Below the pieces are notes generated by a model. That model ran no database searches. It was given only the letters and a program-made list of their open reading frames with translations, and was not told the origin of the DNA. DNA of 15,505 nt from an uncultured Clostridium sp. (GTDB lineage Bacteria > Bacillota > Clostridia > Lachnospirales > Lachnospiraceae): assembly GCA_900551135.1 (NCBI GenBank), contig URUX01000045.1, positions 1 through 15,505 of the forward strand. The letters are read 5' to 3'. The translations under genes were made by a program, and so were the position numbers. Below, piece after piece: positions 7,627 to 13,935 of the stretch (positions are counted from its first letter, which is position 1; each line of letters begins with the position of its first letter).

Positions 7627-8703
7627 ATGGGAAGAGGAGGCGGCCGCTCAGGAGGACGTTCCGGCGGATCCGGAGGCGGAATGAGCAGAGGAGGGAGTCG
7701 CGGCTTTTCCAGTCACCGTTCGTCGGGAACACATCGCGGGGGTTCGTCCTTTGGAGGAAACTCTTATCGATCATCCAGACCATCAAGGCCACCAAGAAGA
7801 CCGGTAGGATCTAGAGGACCGGTTTTTATCCCGATGACAACGGTATATCGGGATTCAGGGAGAGGCACCTCCAGTCCGCAGAGGGATTCTCAGAAAAGCA
7901 AGACAGGTTCTGGACAAAATTCCGGTGGAATGCCGGGATGGTTTAAATGGCTGACAGGATTTGCCTGTATTGTTATTTTGATGCTTCTTATTTTTGCAGG
8001 TTTTACAATGGCAGGGGCAAAGGACAGCAAGGTCAGAGAAAAATTAGGAACTGATGCCTGTATTGTTTCAAATCAACTGATTCAGGATGAACTGGGATGG
8101 ATTCAGGACAAACGTCTGGTTGAACAGGCAATGGATTATTTTTATGAAAAAACCGGTGTACAGCCATATCTTTTGATTACTGATAATCTGAATGGAATGG
8201 GCGGAGAGATCACTGATTCTGAGGCAGAGGCAGCCATGGAAACCATATATGCGTCGCTGTATGATGATGAGGGCCACATGATTTTTACTTTTATGGAATA
8301 TAACAGTTCCCAGTATATTACCTGGATTTATACGGGAGTTTCTGCTGACAGTGTAATAGATGAGGATGCCAGAGAGATTTTCTTAAATAATGCGGATCGG
8401 TATTATACAGATTCTTCTTTATCTGACGAGGAATTTTTTGCAAAAGTATTTCGTAATTCCGCAGACACGATTATGAGAGATGCTGGTAAACAGGTATCCG
8501 TTGCACGAATCTGTGTAATCGTAAGTGCTTTACTGGCAATAGGTCTGGCCGGAGGTTTTATCGCCTTTAAAGTAGCAGAAGAACGACGAAAGGAAACCGA
8601 AGAACTGAAAGAAATCTTGGAAACGCCGATTGGCAGCACAACCTCTCCGGAAGAGGAAGAACTGCTGAGAAAATATGGGACACCATCAAAGGAGGATAAT
8701 TAA
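7627..8703 (+). CDS. TPM-like two-TM protein with Arg/Gly-rich N-terminus, PspA partner
   Basis: A 358-residue protein with no precise family name that I recognise. ATG 7627 is nine bases after AGGAGG (7612-7617); an in-frame TTG at 7621 is too close. Residues 1-100 are low complexity, rich in Gly, Ser and Arg with RGG and SGG repeats, then Pro/Arg patches: disordered and strongly basic. TM1 spans about 108-130 (WLTGFACIVILMLLIFAGF). An extracytoplasmic domain of about 160 residues follows, whose pattern (EKTGVQPYLLITD, then a hydrophobic strand ITWIYTGVSA and a helix after SLSDEEFFAKVF) resembles a divergent TPM domain. TM2 spans about 292-314, followed by an acidic tail of about 44 residues. 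In Bacillus subtilis the TPM protein YdjH is encoded beside a PspA homologue, supporting a shared membrane-stress role. The stop directly abuts the pspA start. Confidence 0.65.
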   Translation: MGRGGGRSGGRSGGSGGGMSRGGSRGFSSHRSSGTHRGGSSFGGNSYRSSRPSRPPRRPVGSRGPVFIPMTTVYRDSGRGTSSPQRDSQKSKTGSGQNSGGMPGWFKWLTGFACIVILMLLIFAGFTMAGAKDSKVREKLGTDACIVSNQLIQDELGWIQDKRLVEQAMDYFYEKTGVQPYLLITDNLNGMGGEITDSEAEAAMETIYASLYDDEGHMIFTFMEYNSSQYITWIYTGVSADSVIDEDAREIFLNNADRYYTDSSLSDEEFFAKVFRNSADTIMRDAGKQVSVARICVIVSALLAIGLAGGFIAFKVAEERRKETEELKEILETPIGSTTSPEEEELLRKYGTPSKEDN

Positions 8704-9378
8704 ATGGCAGGAATTTTTGAACGTATTGCGACAATCACAAAAGCAAATGTAAACGAACTATTAGATCGGTTTGAAGATCCAGAAAAATTAGTGGATCAGA
8801 CCATTGCAGACGCAAAAGTAGAACTGGCTAAAACCAAAAAAGAGTCTCTTTCTGTTTTGGCCAACGAAAAACTGGTAAAAGGTCAGATGGATGAAGCAGC
8901 TTTAAAGGCAGATGAGTGGCATGGAATTGCAGCAAAGGCGCTGAAGGCAGGAAATGAAGAAGATGCCAGAAAAGCGCTTCAGATGGAAACGAAATACCGT
9001 TCGGAAGCAGAAACTGGCAAAGCAACTTATCTGGCAGCAAAAGCTTCTGCCGATAAAATCCGCGAGAAACTTCAGGAAATGGAAAAAGAAATTGTGGATA
9101 TGGAGCAAAAAGCAGCTCAAATTAAGGCAAAAGCGGTAACAGCAAAAGCCATTCAGGCAACAGAAAAGATTTCTTCTAAGGGAATCAACAGAGGCGCATT
9201 TGAGGCCTTTGACCGGATGGAAGAAAAAGCAAATAAGCGTCTGGCAGAGGCAGAGGCTTTGGAAGATTTAAATCATGCCGGCGAAGAGGAAGAAGATTTA
9301 ATGAAAAAATACTCCGGAAGCGGGAATGCAGAGACGGATGATGCTTTGGCAAAATTAAAGGCAGAACTGGGGATGTAA
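8704..9378 (+). CDS. PspA/IM30 (Vipp1) family membrane-stress protein
   Basis: A 224-residue, almost entirely helical protein, the usual PspA size. It begins MAGIFERIATITKANVNELLDRFEDPEKLVDQ, the amphipathic helix 0 plus 'fEDPekm..q' signature that inserts into stressed membranes. A long charged coiled coil runs to about residue 150 (rich in Ala, Lys and Glu), with further helices holding the ISSKGINRGAFEAFDRMEEKA block and the GSGNAETDDALAKLKAELGM end. Family members are bacterial ESCRT-III homologues that form rings or rods on the inner face of the membrane and preserve its integrity. No pspF or liaRS-type regulator is adjacent. AAAGGAGG (8688-8695) lies within the end of the upstream TPM-like gene, so the two are translated together. 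An intrinsic terminator follows at once. Confidence 0.9.
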   Translation: MAGIFERIATITKANVNELLDRFEDPEKLVDQTIADAKVELAKTKKESLSVLANEKLVKGQMDEAALKADEWHGIAAKALKAGNEEDARKALQMETKYRSEAETGKATYLAAKASADKIREKLQEMEKEIVDMEQKAAQIKAKAVTAKAIQATEKISSKGINRGAFEAFDRMEEKANKRLAEAEALEDLNHAGEEEEDLMKKYSGSGNAETDDALAKLKAELGM

Positions 9379-9400
9379 AAAATAAATATTGATACAAGAG

Positions 9401-9427
9401 AAGCCCGTTTGAAATGCGGGCTTTTTT
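9401..9427 (+). terminator. Rho-independent terminator after pspA
   Basis: Stem AAGCCCG (9401-9407) pairs with CGGGCTT (9417-9423) around a 9-base loop, and the T run continues to 9427. It lies 22 bases past the PspA stop and closes the transcript carrying the TPM-like gene and PspA, so the ABC operon needs its own promoter. Confidence 0.9.
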
Positions 9428-9479
9428 GTACTCAAAAATAGAAATAGAGACATAAAGAATATAAAATGGAAAAATATTG

Positions 9480-9499
9480 CAAAATAAAAAATAATTTTG
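9480..9499 (+). promoter_or_regulatory. Possible upstream operator, inverted repeat CAAAAT/ATTTTG
   Basis: CAAAAT (9480-9485) and ATTTTG (9494-9499) form a 6-bp inverted repeat with an 8-base A/T centre, seven bases before the -35 box. The surrounding A/T tracts could equally act as an UP element. The region is so AT-rich that chance is a real alternative. Confidence 0.25.
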
Positions 9500-9506
9500 A
9501 AAAAAA

Positions 9507-9535
9507 TTGACAAAGCGAAATGAATGTGCTATTTT
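9507..9535 (+). promoter_or_regulatory. Strong sigma-A-type promoter of the ABC transporter operon
   Basis: A perfect -35 TTGACA (9507-9512), a 17-base spacer and -10 TATTTT (9530-9535), with an extended TGC (9527-9529) just before the -10. A-rich tracts upstream resemble an UP element. The start of transcription would be near 9542, leaving a 5' leader of about 70 bases. It sits between the pspA terminator and the solute-binding protein gene. Confidence 0.8.
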
Positions 9536-9564
9536 ATAGATAGATAAAACATAAATACAAATTT

Positions 9565-9585
9565 TTTTGGTAAAAGTTGCCAAAA
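9565..9585 (+). promoter_or_regulatory. Near-perfect 21-bp palindrome, candidate operator in the 5' leader
   Basis: Arms TTTTGGTAA (9565-9573) and TTGCCAAAA (9577-9585) pair at eight of nine positions around AAG. The site lies about 23-43 bases after the expected transcription start and ten bases before the ribosome binding site. A regulator bound here would block the polymerase. As RNA it could form only a weak hairpin (one G-U pair), and it lacks the T run of a terminator, so a DNA operator is the better reading. Confidence 0.6.
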
Positions 9586-9611
9586 CAAAATGAAAAGGAG
9601 GAGTATTTCGT

Positions 9612-10973
9612 ATGAGAAAAAATCGTCAAATGGTAAGTGTAGGACTTGCAGCAGCTATGACTTTGGGGCTTTTGACAGGGTGTGGCGGTTCAAACGAAGA
9701 TGCTACAACATCGCAAGCCCAAACCAGTGAAAGCAGTCAGGAAACGAATGAGAAAAAGGATGATGGAAAAGCGGAGGGAAGTACAGAACCTATAAAAGTA
9801 AGCTACTGGTATTACCATAAAGGCAATGAAGGTGAAATCATGGAGCATGCTATTGAAAGATTCAACGCTTCTCAGTCAGAATATGTGGTAGAGGGATTCA
9901 GTGTACCGGATAAACAAAAGTATTTAGTAGCAATGTCCAGCGATGAGGCTCCGGATGTGATTGAACTTTCCAACTCAGAGATTGTCAGCTATCAGAATAA
10001 TGGCCTATTAGAAAATTTAACTGCCATGGGAGAAACAAATGGATTTGATTTCAGTATTTATGATACACCTGCGATAGAAAGTAACAGTGTAGATGGACAG
10101 ATGTACGGTTTGCCAATTACCTCCGTTATTATTCAGATGTTTTATAACAAAGATTTACTGGAAGGAATAGGGGAAACAGAACCGCCAAAGACTATGGAAG
10201 AGTTGTATGACATGGCTGTCCGGGCTACTACATTAGATGCAGACGGTAACATTGACGTATTAGGATATCCTCTGTTTCCTTTAGCTTCTGCAAGACAGGA
10301 ATTAATTTATGCCTTTGGCGGAACCTGGGTAGACAAAGATGGTGTTACACCAACAGCAAATAGCCAGGGAGTTCTTGACAGTCTTAACATGAACTTAAAA
10401 TATCGTAATCTTTATGGTATTGATAAAGTACAGAAGTTTGTGGCAACAGGAAATACGAATCGTTATACCCCACAAGACATTTTCTTTGCAGGAAAACAGC
10501 TGTTCCGTTTTGACGGACCATGGCTGGCAAATCAAATTAAAGAGAATAACCCTGATATAAACTTCGGTGTAACAATGATTCCTGGTACAGAAGCAAATCC
10601 AGAACTCCGAGGCGTCAGCCGTTATGAAAACACATCATTAGCGATTCCTGTGGGAGCAAAAGAGAAGGAAGGCGCTTATGCATTTGCATCATGGTTTGCA
10701 ACAGATGGAGTAAAAGATTTCCTTCTGGAGATTGGCTCATTACCTGCTAACAATACTTTGTTTGATGATCCGGATTTGATGGCTTGTAACGATGTATTCC
10801 CATCTTTTATGGAAGCGTTAAAGACAGGAAATGGTATTGGTGCTCCTAAGATGGCAGATTCTGCACAATATACATCTTTTATTGAAGAATATCTGGACTA
10901 TGTATACAACGGTAGTAAGACTCCTGAAGAAGCGATGGAGGAACTGCAAAAGCAGGCAGAAGCTTTAAACTAA
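9612..10973 (+). CDS. ABC transporter solute-binding lipoprotein, family 1 (carbohydrate type)
   Basis: A 453-residue secreted receptor that captures the substrate outside the membrane and delivers it to the two permeases encoded downstream. AAGGAGGAG at 9595-9603 gives a strong ribosome site. The signal peptide has basic residues at 2-5, a hydrophobic core, and lipobox LLTGC with lipidated Cys24. A Ser/Thr/Glu/Lys-rich tether follows to about residue 60. The mature part begins IKVSYWYYHKGNEGE and has the SBP_bac_1 features: a helix with IERFNASQSEYVVEGF, APDVIELSNSEI, a hinge-region YGLPITSVIIQMFYNKDLLE, and GKQLFRFDGPWLANQIKE. Length and motifs are typical of CUT1 (malE/ugpB-like) receptors rather than peptide-binding SBP5 proteins. 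The ligand cannot be read from sequence; neighbours point to an acylated D-amino acid or a sugar conjugate of one. Confidence 0.92.
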   Translation: MRKNRQMVSVGLAAAMTLGLLTGCGGSNEDATTSQAQTSESSQETNEKKDDGKAEGSTEPIKVSYWYYHKGNEGEIMEHAIERFNASQSEYVVEGFSVPDKQKYLVAMSSDEAPDVIELSNSEIVSYQNNGLLENLTAMGETNGFDFSIYDTPAIESNSVDGQMYGLPITSVIIQMFYNKDLLEGIGETEPPKTMEELYDMAVRATTLDADGNIDVLGYPLFPLASARQELIYAFGGTWVDKDGVTPTANSQGVLDSLNMNLKYRNLYGIDKVQKFVATGNTNRYTPQDIFFAGKQLFRFDGPWLANQIKENNPDINFGVTMIPGTEANPELRGVSRYENTSLAIPVGAKEKEGAYAFASWFATDGVKDFLLEIGSLPANNTLFDDPDLMACNDVFPSFMEALKTGNGIGAPKMADSAQYTSFIEEYLDYVYNGSKTPEEAMEELQKQAEALN

Positions 10974-10974
10974 A

Positions 10975-10995
10975 CATAGTGCATGATTAACTATG
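10975..10995 (+). other. Small hairpin, alternative to the larger intergenic stem
   Basis: CATAGT (10975-10980) pairs with ACTATG (10990-10995) around nine bases. Its 3' arm shares bases 10993-10995 with the 5' arm of the larger stem that follows, so the two cannot both be fully formed. It is much weaker than the larger stem. Confidence 0.3.
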
Positions 10996-11027
10996 CGGTA
11001 CGTTCAAAGTTAAAGGACGTACCGCAT
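10993..11027 (+). other. Stable intergenic stem-loop between binding-protein and permease genes
   Basis: A 13-bp stem runs from 10993-11005 (ATGCGGTACGTTC) to 11015-11027 (GGACGTACCGCAT) with one G-U pair and a 9-base loop. It lacks a T run; TCAAAAAGGG follows. It is therefore more likely an mRNA-protecting or attenuating structure that keeps the binding-protein message abundant relative to the permeases, as in malE-malF type operons, than a full terminator. Confidence 0.75.
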
Positions 11028-11052
11028 TCAAAAAGGGAAGGAAGGACACGCT

Positions 11053-11973
11053 TTGAAAGGCAAATTTAAGATTACGCGGGATGACAGAAATGGCTTTTTA
11101 TTTGCATTGCCTTGGATTTTAGGCTTTTTACTCCTGAGTGTCTATCCGCTGGTTATGTCATTATATTATAGCTTTACGGAATTTAATCCGATTAAAGCCC
11201 CTGAATGGGTGGGCTTTCAAAACTATATTAGTTTGTTTCAAGATCCCAGATTTTATAAAAGTTTGAAAAATACCTGCTTTTATGCATTTGTAGCTACACC
11301 CATTAATCTTTTGGTAGCGTTAATATTAGCAAGTATTATTAGTAAATATTTTAAAGGAAGAGGTCTTGTAAGAACGATCTTCTTCTTGCCATCGGTTATC
11401 CCAATGGTAGCGGCAACCATGGTGTGGATTTGGATGTTTGATCCTACATATGGATTTATTAATAATTTTTTAAAGATTTTTGGAATAGATGGTCCTGCAT
11501 GGTTAATTAATCCAGATACGACTATGTGGGCATTGATTATGATGGGAACCTGGTGTACCGGAACAACGATGCTGGTATGTCTTGCTGCTCTTCAGGATGT
11601 TCCAAGAAGCTATTATGAATCCGCTCAGCTGGATGGAGCAAATTCACTGCAGAGATTTTTCTATATTACATTACCCTGTGTTGCACATGTAATTGTATAT
11701 CAGGCGATTTTGAACTTGATTAACGCGTTTCAATATTTTACGCAGGTATATGTTATTACAACAGCATCTGGAGGAAACACTTCAGGAGCATCTGGCGGTC
11801 CTGAAAATTCAATTTTAATGTATCCGCTGTATTTGTTCCACAATGCATTTATTTATCAAAAAATGGGAAAAGCTTCTGCTATGGCATGGATTCTCCTGAT
11901 CATTGTAGGACTTCTTACGATTGTAATGGTAAAACTTTCTAATAAAGCAGTTAGTAATGCGGGGGGTGAATAA
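11053..11973 (+). CDS. CUT1 ABC transporter permease, MalF/UgpA type
   Basis: A 306-residue inner-membrane protein, half of the translocation channel. The start is TTG 11053, six bases after AAGGA (11042-11046); no ATG upstream fits. After a short basic N-terminus (KGKFKITRDDRNG) the first helix is FLFALPWILGFLLLSVYPLV. About six membrane helices follow in the usual BPD_transp_1 order, with the periplasmic-side segment FTEFNPIKAPEWVGFQNY between the first two. The cytoplasmic EAA loop that docks the ATPase is YESAQLDGANSLQRFFYITLP, with Glu189 and Gly195. Size and first-helix style are those of sugar permease 1 (UgpA/MalF/LacF). The next gene starts on the base after this stop. Confidence 0.92.
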   Translation: MKGKFKITRDDRNGFLFALPWILGFLLLSVYPLVMSLYYSFTEFNPIKAPEWVGFQNYISLFQDPRFYKSLKNTCFYAFVATPINLLVALILASIISKYFKGRGLVRTIFFLPSVIPMVAATMVWIWMFDPTYGFINNFLKIFGIDGPAWLINPDTTMWALIMMGTWCTGTTMLVCLAALQDVPRSYYESAQLDGANSLQRFFYITLPCVAHVIVYQAILNLINAFQYFTQVYVITTASGGNTSGASGGPENSILMYPLYLFHNAFIYQKMGKASAMAWILLIIVGLLTIVMVKLSNKAVSNAGGE

Positions 11974-12807
11974 ATGGGACGTGTAAAAAAGCAAATAAAA
12001 GGTGGTGCATTTGCTGTGTTGGTAATCGCCTTGAGTTTGGTATTTCTCTCTCCGTTCGTTGTTATGGTTACAACTTCTTTTAAAACAATGGAAGATGCTT
12101 TCATGGTTCCGGTAAAAATTCTTCCAAGAGAGTTTACAATCAAAAATTACGGAGCAGCAGTAGCAAAAATACCATATTTCAAGTATATGGCTAATACAGC
12201 TTTTATTACTGGTTTAAGTTTACTGGGAGAACTTTTAGTTGTTCCAATGGTGGCATATTCGCTGGCCAGAATAAAATGGAAAGGTGCGAAACTGTTATCA
12301 GGTCTTTTAATGGCAACTATGATGATTCCGTATACAGTGACCATGATACCTTTGTACCGGACATGGCATACATTAGGACTGACAAAAACATATGTGCCTT
12401 TAATTGCACCGCATTTTGTTGGCCATGCATACTATATTATTATTCTAAGACAATTTATGATAGGACTTCCAAATTCACTGTTTGAAGCAGCAAAAATTGA
12501 TGGAGCGAAAGAATTTCATCGATACCTGTATTTAGCATTGCCGCTGTGCAAGCCGGCACTTACGACAGTTGGAATTTACACATTTATTGCAGCATGGTCA
12601 GATTATTTAGGTCCATTAATCTATATTAATAAAAAAGACCGAATGACGTTATCGCTGGGACTTCAGCAGTTTTTAAATGAATACACTGTAGACTGGACAC
12701 TTCTTATGGCCGCAGCAGTAATTTTTGTAATACCTGTTATTGTTCTGTTTTTTATCTTCCAGAGAAATTTTGTAGAAGGTGTGTCCACTGCAGGTTTAAA
12801 GGCGTAA
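11974..12807 (+). CDS. CUT1 ABC transporter permease, MalG/UgpE type
   Basis: A 277-residue membrane protein, the second half of the channel. ATG 11974 immediately follows the TAA of the first permease, with GGGGGTG at 11961-11967 as ribosome site. The N-terminal helix (AFAVLVIALSLVFLSPFVVM) is followed by VTTSFKTMEDAF, a typical MalG/UgpE segment. Further helices include MATMMIPYTVTMIPLYRTW, and the EAA loop is FEAAKIDGAKEFHRYLYLALP with Glu171 and Gly177. It ends FQRNFVEGVSTAGLKA, matching the usual 'F-v-x-G-x-t-x-G-a-v-K-g' tail of this family. No ATP-binding subunit follows; Firmicutes CUT1 systems often share one MsmX/UgpC-type ATPase encoded elsewhere, which probably applies here. Confidence 0.93.
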   Translation: MGRVKKQIKGGAFAVLVIALSLVFLSPFVVMVTTSFKTMEDAFMVPVKILPREFTIKNYGAAVAKIPYFKYMANTAFITGLSLLGELLVVPMVAYSLARIKWKGAKLLSGLLMATMMIPYTVTMIPLYRTWHTLGLTKTYVPLIAPHFVGHAYYIIILRQFMIGLPNSLFEAAKIDGAKEFHRYLYLALPLCKPALTTVGIYTFIAAWSDYLGPLIYINKKDRMTLSLGLQQFLNEYTVDWTLLMAAAVIFVIPVIVLFFIFQRNFVEGVSTAGLKA

Positions 12808-12819
12808 GGGGAATTTGTT

Positions 12820-13935
12820 ATGGATGAACGATATTTAAAACAATTGGAAACCCCATGTATTGTGATTGACAGGGAACTTGTAGAGAAAAACATTCTTCAT
12901 ATGCAGCAGATTGCTGACCAGACAGGAGTAGAACTGCGACCTCATATCAAAACACATAAAATTAGTGAATATGCCAGACTGCAAATGAAATACGGTGCCT
13001 GTGGAATTACATGTGCAAAGATTTCTGAAGCAGAAGTAATGTCAGACGGAGGAATAGATGACATTTTTGTGGCATATCCTTTGGTTGGGCGTTCAAAACT
13101 GGATAGAGCCATGATACTGGCTAATAAATGTAAACGACTGATATTAGCGGTAGACAGCGAAGAGACGGCTAAAATGCTGTCAGCTGCTGCTGTTCAGGCA
13201 AATCTCATTATAGAAGTAAGACTGGAAGTAGATACAGGAGCAAAACGGACCGGTATTCCTTTTGAAAAAGCGTTATCGTTAGCAGAATTTGTTGATTCTC
13301 TTCCAGGATTAAATTTAACAGGAATTTATACATTTAAAAGCTTGATTTACCATGGAGAGTCTACCTGTAACAGAGACTTGGCGGGGCAAGAAGAGGGAGA
13401 AATGCTGTCAGGCCTGGCTGCAAAGATGCGGGAAAAAGGTTTGAACATAAAGGATATCAGTGCAGGTTCTACTCCAACAGGAGAAAATGTGGCAAAAACT
13501 GGTTTGGTAACAGAAATCAGGCCAGGAACATACATTTTTAACGATTATATGTTGTGTTGCGAGGGATGGACAAGTCCTGAACATATTGCAGGACATATCT
13601 ATGTTACAGTAGTTAGTACGCCCAGAGAAAATTATGCGGTAATTGACGGGGGAACAAAAACATTTCCTATGGATATTCTGCTGGAACAGCCGCCATATTA
13701 TTATCCAGGATATGCAGTTATTGAAGGACGACCAGACTTAAGACTAAAGCGGATGAATGAAGAACATGGAATTTTACAAAGTGTAAACGGTAAAACAGGA
13801 TTAAAAGTTGGTCAGATTTTAAAGTTAACCCCCATTCACATTTGTACGGCCATTAATATGCAAAATCAGGTCTATGAATATTCGGATGGAAGACTGCGGA
13901 AGATGATTGTAGAGGGACGAGGGATGCTGGTGTGA
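12820..13935 (+). CDS. Fold-type III PLP enzyme, D-threonine aldolase / D-serine dehydratase group
   Basis: A 371-residue enzyme with an alanine-racemase-like barrel. ATG 12820 follows AGGGGAA. The PLP site is RPHIKTHK, with Lys44 the expected Schiff-base lysine and the preceding segment (LETPCIVIDRELVEKNI) typical of the family. A phosphate-binding turn is likely at SAGSTPTG. The C-terminal IHICTAIN holds the metal site His340-x-Cys342, the His-x-Cys form known from Zn-dependent D-serine dehydratases (DSD1); D-threonine aldolases often have His-x-Asp. It should therefore act on a beta-hydroxy D-amino acid, either eliminating water to give a keto acid and ammonia or cleaving to glycine and an aldehyde. 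Exact substrate is unproven. It lies 12 bases after the permease gene and overlaps the deacylase gene by four bases. Confidence 0.85.
   Translation: MDERYLKQLETPCIVIDRELVEKNILHMQQIADQTGVELRPHIKTHKISEYARLQMKYGACGITCAKISEAEVMSDGGIDDIFVAYPLVGRSKLDRAMILANKCKRLILAVDSEETAKMLSAAAVQANLIIEVRLEVDTGAKRTGIPFEKALSLAEFVDSLPGLNLTGIYTFKSLIYHGESTCNRDLAGQEEGEMLSGLAAKMREKGLNIKDISAGSTPTGENVAKTGLVTEIRPGTYIFNDYMLCCEGWTSPEHIAGHIYVTVVSTPRENYAVIDGGTKTFPMDILLEQPPYYYPGYAVIEGRPDLRLKRMNEEHGILQSVNGKTGLKVGQILKLTPIHICTAINMQNQVYEYSDGRLRKMIVEGRGMLV

Noticed and set aside
8954..9139. Lys/Arg/Gln-rich frame inside pspA
   Set aside because: A frame-shifted shadow of the PspA coiled coil; the main frame has the family signature throughout.
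9185..9583. Minus-strand frame of 132 codons across the pspA end and intergenic region
   Set aside because: It runs through the terminator hairpin and the promoter of the ABC operon and reads as low-complexity Phe/Ile/Leu/Tyr-rich sequence expected from an AT-rich gap.
9428..9611. A catabolite-control (cre) site or a riboswitch in the leader
   Set aside because: No CG-centred cre pattern was found, and the leader of about 70 bases is AT-rich with only one weak palindrome, too short and unstructured for a known riboswitch.
10993..11027. Full intrinsic terminator between the binding-protein and permease genes
   Set aside because: The stem is strong but is followed by TCAAAAAGGG rather than a T run, so complete termination is unlikely on this strand.
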